This document shows positions 7,909 through 17,140 of a stretch of DNA of 64,000 nucleotides, piece by piece. The stretch is from JANWYT01 sp034437555. GTDB taxonomy: Bacteria > Chloroflexota > Anaerolineae > Aggregatilineales > Phototrophicaceae. The DNA lies in the NCBI GenBank assembly GCA_034437555.1, contig DAOTTQ010000037.1, forward strand, positions 62,001 to 126,000. Direction: 5' to 3'. Under the pieces are notes generated by a model that made no database searches, was not told the DNA's origin, and worked only from the letters and a program-made list of their open reading frames with translations. Positions within the stretch are counted from its first letter, which is position 1; each line of letters opens with the position of its first letter. Position numbers and translations under genes: made by a program.

Positions 7909-9906
7909 ATGAAACGGCTTATCTTGTGGGCAATTTTGCTGTTCGGGGGCATCTCTTATGCCCAATCTGATGACGCAACCCTGTATTGGCAAGAGGCAAA
8001 TATCACAGTGCTTTTGCCCTTTACGTGGACACACTATCCTCAAACTAGCCCCGATGTAGAAACCTTGACGCTTGCGCCAAGTTTGGCATCCTCGCCCGAG
8101 TTTCGCCCAAATGGGCTTCTGGTGGTAGTGTTTACGCGCTACAACAACCCCATCACCCCTCAACAAGCTCTTCGTCAAGCCTTCCAAAGCCTAAACCTAA
8201 CCCAGTTCCAAAGTATACCGCGCTTAGATGGCACAGAGGCTATTGGTAGTGGGTATAGTGCGGATGGCTTATTGTTTGGGTTTGGGCAAGCGCGTCTTTT
8301 ATCCGATGGCACAACGCTTGCTCTGGTTAGTCGGGGGTTATCGCAAGCACAATCTAGCGTCATTAGCACATTTAACGTGCAAAGCGGAAGCTATGCCGAA
8401 GACGAAGATATTTTCTTTAACACCCGTGAATATGGCACACTATGGGGCATCACAGTTGAGGCTGTTTTAGATGCAGGCGCGTTAAGTGCCTTTGCATTAA
8501 GCCCTACCCAACAGCTCTATGTTGCGACTGCCAACGCGGGTATTTTAGTCTTTGAGGCACAAACAGGCATCCTTAGGCAACGCATCCCCTATAAGAACGA
8601 TGAACCCCGTGAAGTGGGTAGCATGACGATAAGCAACACAGCATTGTATGTGTTTGATAGATTTTGTGCGTGTATAGAAACGTATCGTGAGGGTGCATGG
8701 CAAGCCACTGAAATTGAAGTGCAATCGTTAGAAGCGCAATTGCTAGTAACCCCCAATGACGTGCTATACCTTTCAGATACAGCGTTCACGCGCACCGTTG
8801 ATGACAGTACAGACACAGCCAACGATGAGCTTTTCGCGCTGGTATATCGCATTGAAAGTGGTATCCAAACCTCTTTATTTTTTGAAGAGACCCTATCTGT
8901 ACCGCCACTGCTTGCGCTTGATGCGGGGGAACGCCTTCACACGGTTAATCGTGACGATGGAAGCGTTTTTATTGCTGAGGGTGTGGGATTCTCAGAGCTT
9001 TTAACACTGCCCCTACCAAGCGGTTTAGTGGTAGAAAGTGCCATCATCACCAGCGATAATCAATGGCTTGTATTCCCCAATGGCGAAAACATCTTTAGAC
9101 TTAGTGCCGATGGCATTCTAATCAAAGAAATAACGCTACCTTTTGATGTACTGTATCAGGGCAATTATCGCCATTTACTGGCATCACAAGAAAATATCTT
9201 TCTCTTAAGCGATGATGCCCTAAGTATCACTAGCCGCGAAGTGCCTCTTTATCGGAAAGGTGGTTATTTCTTATCGGCAAACCAGCGAGTGGTGGCAGAG
9301 GGATTTACAGGCGTAGGTGAGCAAGTGTGGTTTTTTAACGCACTTCGCAACGAGCCTATTGTGCTAAGTGCCGTTCCAGACCTCGATAGCCCTATCACGC
9401 TTGCCTTGCGTGTTATCAGCCCCGATGGTAACGACCTTGTGATAGATACAGAAAACAATGCCCTCAATTTATCCGCGGAGAGCCTCATCTTTAATGCTCC
9501 CCAAGAGGGACTCTACGTTCTAGTCGTTTCAGAGTCGGGCGAAGCGGGTACTTACAGCGTGGGGTTGTCAAAACCAAAAACATTAGAAGGTGAAAGTGAA
9601 AATCGCGCCACACTAGGAATACTAGCGCCTAGTTTACCGGTGCAACGCTGGCAAATTGAGGTGCAATCGGGCATGAGCCTAAGCGCCACCCTCACCCCCG
9701 AAAGTGGCACCCTAGACCCCCTTCTGCGCCTTTACAACCCACAGGGAACGTTGGTAGCAGAAAACGATGACGCAGAAGACGGCTCATTAGGGTTTGGCGC
9801 ACAGCTTAGCGATATCACACTTTCTTTTAATGGCACATACACGCTAGAAGTACAACAAATTAGTGGCGAAGGCGTGTATCAGCTCAGCATAATGCTAGGC
9901 AATTAG
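7909..9906 (+). CDS. Secreted beta-propeller-like protein with C-terminal PPC domain
   Basis: A 665-residue exported protein. ATG 7909 follows GAAAAGGGG and starts a signal peptide (KRLILWAILLFGG, cleavage after SYA). Residues ~20-170 form a domain I do not recognise. Residues ~190-470 have repeating strand-rich units such as ALSPTQQLYVATANAG and ITSDNQWLVFPNGE that suggest an NHL- or PQQ-type propeller. Residues ~565-665 resemble a pre-peptidase C-terminal (PPC) domain: DPLLRLYNPQGTLVAENDDA and a final GTYTLEVQQISGEG strand. It is the last gene of the glycan operon, 25 bases after the Wzz-like gene, and may bind or scaffold polysaccharide outside the cell. Function is unknown. Confidence 0.75.
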   Translation: MKRLILWAILLFGGISYAQSDDATLYWQEANITVLLPFTWTHYPQTSPDVETLTLAPSLASSPEFRPNGLLVVVFTRYNNPITPQQALRQAFQSLNLTQFQSIPRLDGTEAIGSGYSADGLLFGFGQARLLSDGTTLALVSRGLSQAQSSVISTFNVQSGSYAEDEDIFFNTREYGTLWGITVEAVLDAGALSAFALSPTQQLYVATANAGILVFEAQTGILRQRIPYKNDEPREVGSMTISNTALYVFDRFCACIETYREGAWQATEIEVQSLEAQLLVTPNDVLYLSDTAFTRTVDDSTDTANDELFALVYRIESGIQTSLFFEETLSVPPLLALDAGERLHTVNRDDGSVFIAEGVGFSELLTLPLPSGLVVESAIITSDNQWLVFPNGENIFRLSADGILIKEITLPFDVLYQGNYRHLLASQENIFLLSDDALSITSREVPLYRKGGYFLSANQRVVAEGFTGVGEQVWFFNALRNEPIVLSAVPDLDSPITLALRVISPDGNDLVIDTENNALNLSAESLIFNAPQEGLYVLVVSESGEAGTYSVGLSKPKTLEGESENRATLGILAPSLPVQRWQIEVQSGMSLSATLTPESGTLDPLLRLYNPQGTLVAENDDAEDGSLGFGAQLSDITLSFNGTYTLEVQQISGEGVYQLSIMLGN

Positions 9907-10172
9907 CCCTTGCGAAGTTCCTGCGAGTGGAAATAGAGGGCGATAACAAGCGTGATAATGCTTAAACCGCCCCCCACTAGCAAACCCACTAAAATGGCAT
10001 GCACAATAAAATTGCCCTGTGACAAGCTAAAGAGCATCATAGAAACCACACTCCCCAAGACACCCGCAGCACTAATAATCATGGGTGAAGCAATACGCCT
10101 GCGAATCCCAATGTACATAAAGAACAAAATAGCGGCAAATGCAATAAAGAAAATCAACGATGTAATAGACAT
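9903..10172 (-). CDS. Small integral membrane protein, 89 aa
   Basis: An unrecognised protein with three predicted helices (about residues 3-22, 30-50 and 57-81), a basic GIRRRIA loop after the first helix and a charged C-terminus (SQELRKG). AGGGGGATAG precedes the ATG. Its stop overlaps the preceding convergent gene by four bases. It lies downstream of the KynB-like gene on the same strand with a 31-base gap, so the two are probably co-transcribed. No function can be given. Confidence 0.75.
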   Translation of the reverse strand: MSITSLIFFIAFAAILFFMYIGIRRRIASPMIISAAGVLGSVVSMMLFSLSQGNFIVHAILVGLLVGGGLSIITLVIALYFHSQELRKG

Positions 10173-10203
10173 CTATCCCCCTTAGTGTATGACACTGAGT
10201 ATC

Positions 10204-10833
10204 TTAAGATGAAAGCGTGCGTAAAATAGCACGAACAGGCGAGCCACACGCCAAATCTAGGCACAAAGGCAACGCAATAAGCTCATAATCGCCATCAGGC
10301 ACGTTCAAAAAACGCAAATGCTCTAAATTTACTAGCCCATAATGGCGTAACGCATGATGCGCGTCTAATGTTTTGCTGTCGTAAGGGTCTACGCTGGGCG
10401 CATCTGTGCCAATGAGTTTGTACCCCATCTCGGCTAACCACGAAATAAGCGCAACGCTAAGCGCAGGAATCACGGGGGGCCATTCGGTATCTTCTAGGTC
10501 ACTCACATAACTATGAATGAGTAGCCGTTCCCCGCCCTTTAGGTCCACATGGTCAAAATCTTCTGGCACCAGTTGCCCATCGCGTTTAGACACGGTAACC
10601 AAACGCGCACGCCCCAAATAGGCTTCTAAAGGCATCGTCGCGGGGTGGTCGCCGTCCGCCACATAATGAAAGTAAGCGTCTGCGTGTGTGCCAATGTGGG
10701 GGCTAAGCGTCATTGTCACTAAATTTACAGATTGCCCTTGTGCAATAGACATGACAGGCACAACACTATAGGGCGTATCGCCTTCCCAAACATGCGTCTT
10801 GGGGCTAACAGTACGGGTTACATCGTAAATCAT
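10204..10833 (-). CDS. kynB: Cyclase-family metal hydrolase, kynurenine formamidase-like
   Basis: A 209-residue protein of the cyclase (DUF/PF04199) family. The metal and catalytic signature H-x-GTH-x-D-x3-H is at residues 46-56 (HIGTHADAYFH), and the C-terminal GSPVRAIL resembles KynB. Length equals KynB (about 206-213). KynB hydrolyses N-formylkynurenine to kynurenine and formate in tryptophan breakdown; other cyclase-family members act on other amides or lactones, and no other kynurenine gene is in view, so the exact substrate is inferred. AAGGAG sits 12 bases before the ATG. A recognisable promoter with extended -10 lies 33 bases upstream. Confidence 0.8.
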   Translation of the reverse strand: MIYDVTRTVSPKTHVWEGDTPYSVVPVMSIAQGQSVNLVTMTLSPHIGTHADAYFHYVADGDHPATMPLEAYLGRARLVTVSKRDGQLVPEDFDHVDLKGGERLLIHSYVSDLEDTEWPPVIPALSVALISWLAEMGYKLIGTDAPSVDPYDSKTLDAHHALRHYGLVNLEHLRFLNVPDGDYELIALPLCLDLACGSPVRAILRTLSS

Positions 10834-10865
10834 AGGTCACTATCGCTCCTTGTGAACACTTCCAC

Positions 10866-10892
10866 ACTATAGCATATTTCAGTAACATTGAA
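10866..10892 (-). promoter_or_regulatory. Promoter upstream of kynB-like gene
   Basis: On the minus strand TTCAAT is followed after 15 bases by TATAGT, preceded by TGC to give an extended -10 (TGCTATAGT). The -10 ends 32 bases before the start codon. The same arrangement occurs upstream of the FmdB-like gene and the solute-binding gene. Confidence 0.45.
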
Positions 10893-11006
10893 CGCCAATG
10901 ATGAGAGTTTCTAACAATTGAATCACCTCGACAATTCTCTCATTTTACGTTACATTCATGTTGCTCTAAGATAGACTTTTCAATAGTATCTGAGGATTAA
11001 CTCTTG

Positions 11007-14000
11007 ATGAAAAAATATAGCTTGTTATTTATTTTTCTGTTCTGTTTAGGTGGCATTACTTTTGCCCAAGACAACAAAGACGGGTTAGCAACCCCAGATT
11101 TAGTTGTTGTTCCAGGTACTATCCAAAGTGTGCTAGGTTGTAGTGGTGATTGGCAACCCGAATGCACGAATACAGCACTCACCTTTGATGAGTCGCTTAG
11201 CGTGTGGGTAGGCACATTTAGCCTTCCTGCTGGCAGTTATGAATTCAAAGCAGCTCTTAACGGTTCTTGGACAGATAACTATGGCGCAGATGGCGAAAAA
11301 GATGGAGCCAACATCACCCTTACGCTGGATGCTGATTCTAGTGTGACCTTCACCTATGACCACGCCACAGGCATCCTTACCAATGATGCCACCATCGGTG
11401 GTTCTGCACCTGTAGAAGTGCAAGCTGAAACAGTCGCCCCCCCACCCAGCATGGTCTCTGTTCCCGGCACCATCAACCCTTTTATGGGTTGTAGTGGTGA
11501 ATGGCAACCCGACTGTGCCGAAGCGTCTCTGGAATACAACGAATCATGGGATATTTGGTCTAAGACCTTTGCCCTACCTGCGGGTAGCTATGAATACAAG
11601 GTGGCTATCAACGGCTCTTGGGATGAAAACTATGGGGCATTTGCCGATGCAGGCGGTGCCAACATTGCGCTAAACCTTGCAGAAGATAGCGATGTGACCT
11701 TTGTCTATGACCACAAAACCAAGTGGATTGCCGATAGTGTGCGTCACATCATCGTAACCGCACAAGGTGACTTTCAAACCTTAGTTGGGTGCGAAAGTAA
11801 CGATGACCCCTTATGCTTGGCTTCTTGGCTTCAAGATGCAGACGGTGATGGCATCTACTCCTTTAGCACCAAAGCCCTTCCCGCAGGCGATTACAACGGG
11901 CAGTTTGCCATTAACTTTGGCAACGACGGGCAAGGCGAAAATGTAACCTTCAACGTGCCATCAGACGGCACAAACGTGACCTTTATCTACGACAAGGGCT
12001 TAAATGTTATGGTTGTTAGTGCTGGCGGAAGTGCCATCAGTGGTTCAAACCTGCGTGACCTGCGCGCACATTGGGTAAACGAAAACACGGTACTTTGGAA
12101 AGCCCCCAACGAAGGCTCCGCTTACCAACTGTTCTATAGCCCCGACTCACAAATTAGCGTTTCTCTTTTTGGCATTGGCGGTGAGTACAACACCATCAAC
12201 CTTACCCCTGCCGATAGCATTCCTGCGGATGCACTGGTAAAGTTCCCCCACCTATCGGGCTTGTCTGCTTACACCATTGCGGAAGAAGAACTTGCCTCTA
12301 TTCCAAGTGCGTTACGCTCCCAATTGGTTGTTGCAGAAGTGGGCGCAGATAGTAGCGTGCTGGACATGAACGGCATCCAAATCGCAGGCGTACTTGATGC
12401 CCTATATACCTATGATGGCGACTTAGGCATAACGATTGTGGATGGCGTGCCATCACTCGCCGTATGGGCTCCTACAGCAAAGAATGTTTCACTCTTACTC
12501 TTTGAGGATAGCAACCCACGCTCAGAGGGAACCGAAATAGCCATGACACGCGATGACGCATTTGGCGCATGGAGTGTGACAGGTGAAGACGATTGGGTAG
12601 GCAAGTTTTATCTATATCGTGTAGAAGTTTTTGTTCCTAGCGAACAAGCCATCGTGATAAACGATGTCACCGACCCCTACTCGATTAGTCTTTCTATCAA
12701 CAGTGTAAGAAGCCACATTGTTGACCTCAACGACCCCACACTAAAGCCCGAAGGTTGGGATAGCATCGTAAAACCCGTCCTAGAAAACCCAGAGGACATC
12801 ACGGTATATGAGCTTCACATCCGCGATTTTAGCGTGTTTGATGACAGTGTGCCTGCCGAACAACGCGGAACCTATGGTGCGTTTGCATTGCTAGAAAGCA
12901 ATGGCATGAAGCACCTGCAAACCTTGTCCGAAGCGGGCTTAACACACTTGCACTTGCTCCCCTCTTTTGATATTGCCACCATCAACGAAAACCGCAATCG
13001 CTGGTTTGAACCCGACTATGAATTAATGGCAACCTTCGCACCCGATAGCGAAGAACAACAAGCCGAACTTTTGGCAATTCGTGACCTAGATGCTTTTAAT
13101 TGGGGCTATGATCCCTATCACTTTATGGCACACGAAGGAAGCTACGCCCTTAATCCTGATGGGTCGGGGCGCATCCTGGAGTACCGTCAAATGGTACAAG
13201 CCGTTAATAGCGTTGGATTACGCTTTGTGCAAGATGTGGTCTTTAACCACACTAACGCCAGTGGGCAAGCCAGCAAATCGGTCTTTGACCGCATCGTCCC
13301 CACCTACTATCACCGCCTAAACGATAGAGGCACAGTAGAGCGTTCTACCTGTTGCGAAAACACCGCCACAGAACACAATATGATGCGCCGTTTGATGGTC
13401 GATACCATTGTGCTGATGGCAACGCAATACAAGGTTGACGGCTTCCGCTTTGACCTGATGGGACATCACATGCTAACGGATATGATTGCTGTCCGCGAAG
13501 CCCTAGACGCACTTACACTAGAAAATGACGGTGTAGACGGCAAGAGCGTTTATGTGTATGGCGAAGGCTGGAACTTTGGCGAAGTTGCCGATAATGCACG
13601 CGGTATCAATGCCACCCAACTGAACGTTGCAGGAACAGGCATTGGCGTATTTAATGACCGCCTGCGTGATGCTGTGCGCGGTGGCAGCCCCTTTGGGGAT
13701 AGAGAAAAGCAAGGCTTAGGAAACGGCATCCTTAGCAATTCTAATGGGCTTGCACCCGTCAACGAAAGCTATGAACGCGCCACCGAATTTGCCGACCAAA
13801 CCCGTGTAGGCTTGGCGGGTAATTTGCGTGACTTTACGTTTATTGACCGCTTTGGCAACCTCGTCACAGGCGCGGACATTAGCTACAACGGAAGCCCCAC
13901 AGGCTATACAGGCGACCCCCAAGAAAATATTATCTATGTGGACAAGCACGACAACGAAACGCTGTTTGACAACAACGTTTTCAAAGCCCCACAAGACACC

Positions 14001-14654
14001 AGCGCAGAAGACCGCGTGCGGATGCAAACATTGGGTAGCGCATTTGTGATGTACTCACAAGGCGTGCCTTTCTTCCATGCAGGTACGGAAATCATGCGTT
14101 CTAAGTCACTAGACCGCAACAGCTATAACAGCAGTGATTGGTTTAATCGTCTGGACTGGACATACCAAACAAATAACTTTGGTGTGGGCTTGCCACCATC
14201 TGCCGATAACAGTGGCGAATGGGAAAGAATGCGCCCCTTCCTAGCCGACCCGAACATTGCGCCCGCCCCCGAAAACATTATGTCATCGGCACAACGTTTC
14301 CAAGATATGTTGCGTGTACGCTATAGCTCGCCCCTCTTCCGCCTTACCACTGCCGAAGAAGTACAAAGTCGCCTTTCATTTGCTAATACGGGCGCAGAGC
14401 AAATTGGTGGTGTAATTGTGATGCGCCTTGATGGCACAGACCTAGACCCCAACTTTAGCCAAGTGGTCGTTATTTTTAACGCCACCAACGACACCCTAAG
14501 TTACACAGACGAAAGCCTAAACGCTTTGGGCGCATGGGAACTTCACCCCGCCCTTGCCGAAGGTGCAGACGAACTCATGAAAGAAGCTAGCTTTGGTGCA
14601 GAAGGCTTTAGTGTGCCACGCTATAGCGCAGCCGTTTTCGTTATTAAGCAATAG
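11007..14654 (+). CDS. pulA: Secreted type I pullulanase with three X25-like modules
   Basis: A 1215-residue GH13_14 enzyme that hydrolyses alpha-1,6 branches of pullulan and starch outside the cell. A signal peptide (KKYSLLFIFLFCLG, cleavage near TFAQ) is followed by three X25-type modules at about residues 34-118, 151-236 and 247-338, each with a conserved pair of Cys eight residues apart, then a pullulanase N-terminal region and CBM48-like domain around 470-570. Catalytic motifs: YELHIRDFS (599), QDVVFNHT (742), DGFRFDLMG with nucleophile Asp816, YGEGWNFGE with acid/base Glu853, and DKHDNETL with Asp982. A C-terminal beta domain follows. ATG 11007 follows GAGG; the TTG just before it is less likely. 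It stands alone between terminators. Confidence 0.93.
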   Translation: MKKYSLLFIFLFCLGGITFAQDNKDGLATPDLVVVPGTIQSVLGCSGDWQPECTNTALTFDESLSVWVGTFSLPAGSYEFKAALNGSWTDNYGADGEKDGANITLTLDADSSVTFTYDHATGILTNDATIGGSAPVEVQAETVAPPPSMVSVPGTINPFMGCSGEWQPDCAEASLEYNESWDIWSKTFALPAGSYEYKVAINGSWDENYGAFADAGGANIALNLAEDSDVTFVYDHKTKWIADSVRHIIVTAQGDFQTLVGCESNDDPLCLASWLQDADGDGIYSFSTKALPAGDYNGQFAINFGNDGQGENVTFNVPSDGTNVTFIYDKGLNVMVVSAGGSAISGSNLRDLRAHWVNENTVLWKAPNEGSAYQLFYSPDSQISVSLFGIGGEYNTINLTPADSIPADALVKFPHLSGLSAYTIAEEELASIPSALRSQLVVAEVGADSSVLDMNGIQIAGVLDALYTYDGDLGITIVDGVPSLAVWAPTAKNVSLLLFEDSNPRSEGTEIAMTRDDAFGAWSVTGEDDWVGKFYLYRVEVFVPSEQAIVINDVTDPYSISLSINSVRSHIVDLNDPTLKPEGWDSIVKPVLENPEDITVYELHIRDFSVFDDSVPAEQRGTYGAFALLESNGMKHLQTLSEAGLTHLHLLPSFDIATINENRNRWFEPDYELMATFAPDSEEQQAELLAIRDLDAFNWGYDPYHFMAHEGSYALNPDGSGRILEYRQMVQAVNSVGLRFVQDVVFNHTNASGQASKSVFDRIVPTYYHRLNDRGTVERSTCCENTATEHNMMRRLMVDTIVLMATQYKVDGFRFDLMGHHMLTDMIAVREALDALTLENDGVDGKSVYVYGEGWNFGEVADNARGINATQLNVAGTGIGVFNDRLRDAVRGGSPFGDREKQGLGNGILSNSNGLAPVNESYERATEFADQTRVGLAGNLRDFTFIDRFGNLVTGADISYNGSPTGYTGDPQENIIYVDKHDNETLFDNNVFKAPQDTSAEDRVRMQTLGSAFVMYSQGVPFFHAGTEIMRSKSLDRNSYNSSDWFNRLDWTYQTNNFGVGLPPSADNSGEWERMRPFLADPNIAPAPENIMSSAQRFQDMLRVRYSSPLFRLTTAEEVQSRLSFANTGAEQIGGVIVMRLDGTDLDPNFSQVVVIFNATNDTLSYTDESLNALGAWELHPALAEGADELMKEASFGAEGFSVPRYSAAVFVIKQ

Positions 14655-14693
14655 AAGCAGTTCTGCCCCATAAAGGGGTACAACATCGTGTAT

Positions 14694-14735
14694 AATAATA
14701 GGGCGACAGAGAATCTTTGTCGCCCTATTATTTTA
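14694..14735 (+). terminator. Strong hairpin terminator after pulA
   Basis: A perfect 15-bp stem (14694-14708 with 14718-14732) and 9-base loop, containing the core GGGCGACA/TGTCGCCC, followed by TTTA. Because it lies just before the next gene it could also act in its 5' leader. Confidence 0.8.
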
Positions 14736-14751
14736 GAAAGGCGTGCTATCC

Positions 14752-15330
14752 ATGCAACTCATTCGCATCATTCAGGACTTGCTCCTTAGCGAGTTTATTA
14801 TCTTCGTGGTGCTATTCTTGGCTTTTGCATACCTTACACGGCGTGCCTTAGCATTACACGAATACGTGGGCTACGGTCTTGGTTGGCTGATTGGCATTTT
14901 CTTTATGGTGGTTTACAGCTCGTCGGGCGTGCGTCCTTCGTCCCAAGCTGTGGAAACAGAAGTAACGCTCTCTTTCTTACAGCTTATCTTGCCCTCTATT
15001 TGTGGGGCGGGGCTAGGGCTAGCCGTGCTGTGGATTATTGCCCAAGCCGCATCAGGAGCGCGTCGTCAAGGAATTGCGATAGCCACCATGACGGCTTTAG
15101 GCGTGGTGCTGTTATTTTTGACGTTTGTTGCCGATTCTGAAACACGGCGCATGATTGGTATTTTCTCGCTGGCGTTTGCCATCTGTGCGGCTTTTGTCCT
15201 CATTGTATTTAGGCGTGGCGGCACACCTAGTGCCACAACGGGTTTCACATCACAATCAGCAGTACCTACAGAAATACAAGGTAAAAGTCGTTTGGATGAA
15301 ATCCGCGAGAAATTCCGCAACAACCCCTAA
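14752..15330 (+). CDS. Five-helix membrane protein, 192 aa, unknown
   Basis: Five hydrophobic helices at roughly residues 8-28, 34-54, 71-93, 101-120 and 128-147, followed by a soluble hydrophilic C-terminal tail (LDEIREKFRNN). ATG 14752 is preferred to the GTG at 14743 because the AGAAAGG ribosome site is only one base from the GTG. No conserved catalytic motif is seen. It stands alone, with a hairpin on each side. No function assigned. Confidence 0.75.
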   Translation: MQLIRIIQDLLLSEFIIFVVLFLAFAYLTRRALALHEYVGYGLGWLIGIFFMVVYSSSGVRPSSQAVETEVTLSFLQLILPSICGAGLGLAVLWIIAQAASGARRQGIAIATMTALGVVLLFLTFVADSETRRMIGIFSLAFAICAAFVLIVFRRGGTPSATTGFTSQSAVPTEIQGKSRLDEIREKFRNNP

Positions 15331-15340
15331 TCCAACAATC

Positions 15341-15367
15341 AAACGAGGGGCATTACGCCCCTTGTTT
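15341..15367 (+). terminator. Bidirectional hairpin terminator between convergent genes
   Basis: An 11-bp stem (AAACGAGGGGC at 15341-15351 with 15357-15367, one G-T pair) and a 5-base loop. The A-rich left arm and T-rich right arm make it usable in both directions. Confidence 0.75.
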
Positions 15368-15385
15368 GCAATCGCCTCACCTGCC

Positions 15386-15859
15386 CTAATATCGCGCTAA
15401 AATGCGCGTTATCTGCTCAATATGGTTGCTATCATGAAAACCCACCTGCCCCACACTATCAAACAAGGTAAAGTGACCGCGTTCTGGATGCGTGCCAAAA
15501 CGTTGCCATTGCTCCTCTGTAAGCCCTTCAAAAAACGCTAAAAAAGTTGCCCGATGTTGGCTTAGGCTTTCTAGCACCTCCTGGGGGTTTTGTTCGCTGT
15601 AACGACGTTCTGCCACCATTGCTTCGTGGTCATAGGCAGCGAAGTGTGGGTTGTCCTGTTCTATCATGCTGGTGGCACGCGCCATAAAAATCTCGTCAAA
15701 GTCACGCAAATGGCAAAGCACCTCTAAGACTGTCCAGCCCTCTTCACCATCTCGCAGGGTGGTCAAATCTTTTGGAGAAGCTGTCTTGATAATGTGTTCA
15801 AGCGTTTTAACGGTATACCTTGCAATACCAATAAAGCGTTCACGATTCTTACTGTCCAT
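15386..15859 (-). CDS. DinB-family four-helix protein (157 aa)
   Basis: A DinB/YfiT-like putative metal-dependent protein. The likely metal ligands are His50 (in VLCHLRDFDE), His142 and His146 (in GFHDSNHIEQ), matching the three-His pattern of the fold. Family members include thiol transferases and uncharacterised stress proteins, so the reaction is unknown. The start overlaps the end of the DUF4062 gene by 11 bases, indicating translation coupled to it. A second DinB-like protein is encoded at 59570-60043. Confidence 0.82.
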   Translation of the reverse strand: MDSKNRERFIGIARYTVKTLEHIIKTASPKDLTTLRDGEEGWTVLEVLCHLRDFDEIFMARATSMIEQDNPHFAAYDHEAMVAERRYSEQNPQEVLESLSQHRATFLAFFEGLTEEQWQRFGTHPERGHFTLFDSVGQVGFHDSNHIEQITRILARY

Positions 15860-17018
15860 TGGCGTTATTCTCCGTTTCTTTAAGGTCGTTCATCAACCAA
15901 ATAATGTTTTGCTTTAGGTCTTTCGCCAGTTTTTCGCCGCCCTCTATGGTATTTTCATACACAATAAAGCGCAAGTGACGGATGTCAAATGGGATGTCTT
16001 GCACATCTTTATTCTGTGTTAGCAAAATGGCGGGCTTGCCAAGAGTGTGTGCGATGCCTAGCTCATAGTAAACGTTGGCGTTTACTTCGGTCGTTTCGGC
16101 AATCACCAGCCTACAGGCATTTAGCGCAGACCAAACCTCTTGCATAATAGACCCCTTCACCGACGAAAAGTCATCGCCACGCTTAATGGTCAGGTTAAGG
16201 CTAGTCATCAGGGGGCGCACAATATTGTTATACACGCCGTCAAACTGCTCACGAAACGGCATTACCATAAACACATCCGATTTAAACTGGGTTTGGCGTT
16301 GTGGTTCACCAAAAATAGGCGATACTCTTAGCCATCCGTCATTGTCACTATCTTTCGCCACTTGCCGTTGTGCGTCATGCACTATCAAGGCACGGCGAAT
16401 GATTTGGTCTATATCATCACCTGCCACCCTAAAGAAGCTCTCTGCCCACGCATTAAGCTCACTTTCAGACAGCTTAGACATATTTTTATCAGGTGTACTA
16501 CTGCTTCGAGTAACTTCTTCCAGATTGTCCATAAAGCCCTGCAAGGGGGGAAGCAACCGAATGTCATTGTTCCCTTTGCGAAAGGTCTCAACGCTCATCA
16601 CTACTCGCGCCATAAGGTCTTGGGAGTCTTTGAAAAAAATGACGACGTGGTTTTGCGATAACAACTGCAAGAAAGCCTTCATGCGCTCATCTTGGGTCGT
16701 TTTCGCGCTTTCGTCCACCAAAATTACGCATAAAATACCGCGTTGATACGCCAAACGATATTCTTTTTCGGCATAAGACAGCGTGCCACCGTCCTCAACC
16801 GTGCCGTAGTTTGCCCCATATACGCCCAAGAAAAGCTGTGTTGTTTCCATAATTTGCTTGGCGATGACCATTCTATCACCACTCATTTGCACCACATCCG
16901 CCGCACTTACAGACGAAATGGTCATTTCATCAATATCCCACAACGCAGACTTTACAACGCCCAAATACTCTAGGCATTGTGGGTCATCGCTGGTGCTGAT
17001 AAAAATTTTATAGCGCAT
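15849..17018 (-). CDS. DUF4062 N-terminal domain + nucleoside 2-deoxyribosyltransferase/TIR-like C-terminal domain
   Basis: A 389-residue cytoplasmic protein of two domains. Residues 1-150 (YKIFISTSDDPQCLEYL, LFLGVYGANYGTVEDG, SYAEKEYRLA) match DUF4062, an N-terminal module of NTPase and conflict-related proteins. Residues ~245-375 (DVFMVMPFREQFDGVY, then VNANVYYELGIAHTLGKP, then IPFDIRHLRFIVYE) form the NDT/TIR-like Rossmann domain common in solitary nucleotide-processing effectors, with Glu319 as the likely key acidic residue. ATG 17018 is used because AAAGAGG precedes it; an upstream in-frame ATG at 17057 lacks a site. A linker near 190-240 is helical. It is coupled to DinB. No cyclase, NTPase or reverse transcriptase gene is nearby, so a defence role is only a possibility. 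Confidence 0.8.
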   Translation of the reverse strand: MRYKIFISTSDDPQCLEYLGVVKSALWDIDEMTISSVSAADVVQMSGDRMVIAKQIMETTQLFLGVYGANYGTVEDGGTLSYAEKEYRLAYQRGILCVILVDESAKTTQDERMKAFLQLLSQNHVVIFFKDSQDLMARVVMSVETFRKGNNDIRLLPPLQGFMDNLEEVTRSSSTPDKNMSKLSESELNAWAESFFRVAGDDIDQIIRRALIVHDAQRQVAKDSDNDGWLRVSPIFGEPQRQTQFKSDVFMVMPFREQFDGVYNNIVRPLMTSLNLTIKRGDDFSSVKGSIMQEVWSALNACRLVIAETTEVNANVYYELGIAHTLGKPAILLTQNKDVQDIPFDIRHLRFIVYENTIEGGEKLAKDLKQNIIWLMNDLKETENNANGQ

Positions 17019-17079
17019 GTTCGCCTCTTTAATTATGCTGTAAACAAGCCAAGCCAATTTAAGCGTTCATTGTGAACGA

Positions 17080-17116
17080 AAAAGCCCGATGTGGCAATAA
17101 GCATCATCGGGCTTTT
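17080..17116 (-). terminator. Hairpin terminator after FmdB-like gene
   Basis: A perfect 12-bp stem (AAAAGCCCGATG at 17080-17091 with 17105-17116) and a 13-base loop. It lies between two minus-strand genes and would end the ggt/FmdB transcript; the A and T tracts make it bidirectional. Confidence 0.8.
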
Positions 17117-17140
17117 AGGGTTTAAATGGGCAAAAAGTGA

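Noticed and set aside
14694..14735. Promoter at TATAAT 14691-14696
   Set aside because: It has a -10-like hexamer, but no acceptable -35 is found at 16-18 bases upstream and it overlaps the perfect hairpin terminator, so the AT-rich stretch is better explained as the stem arm.
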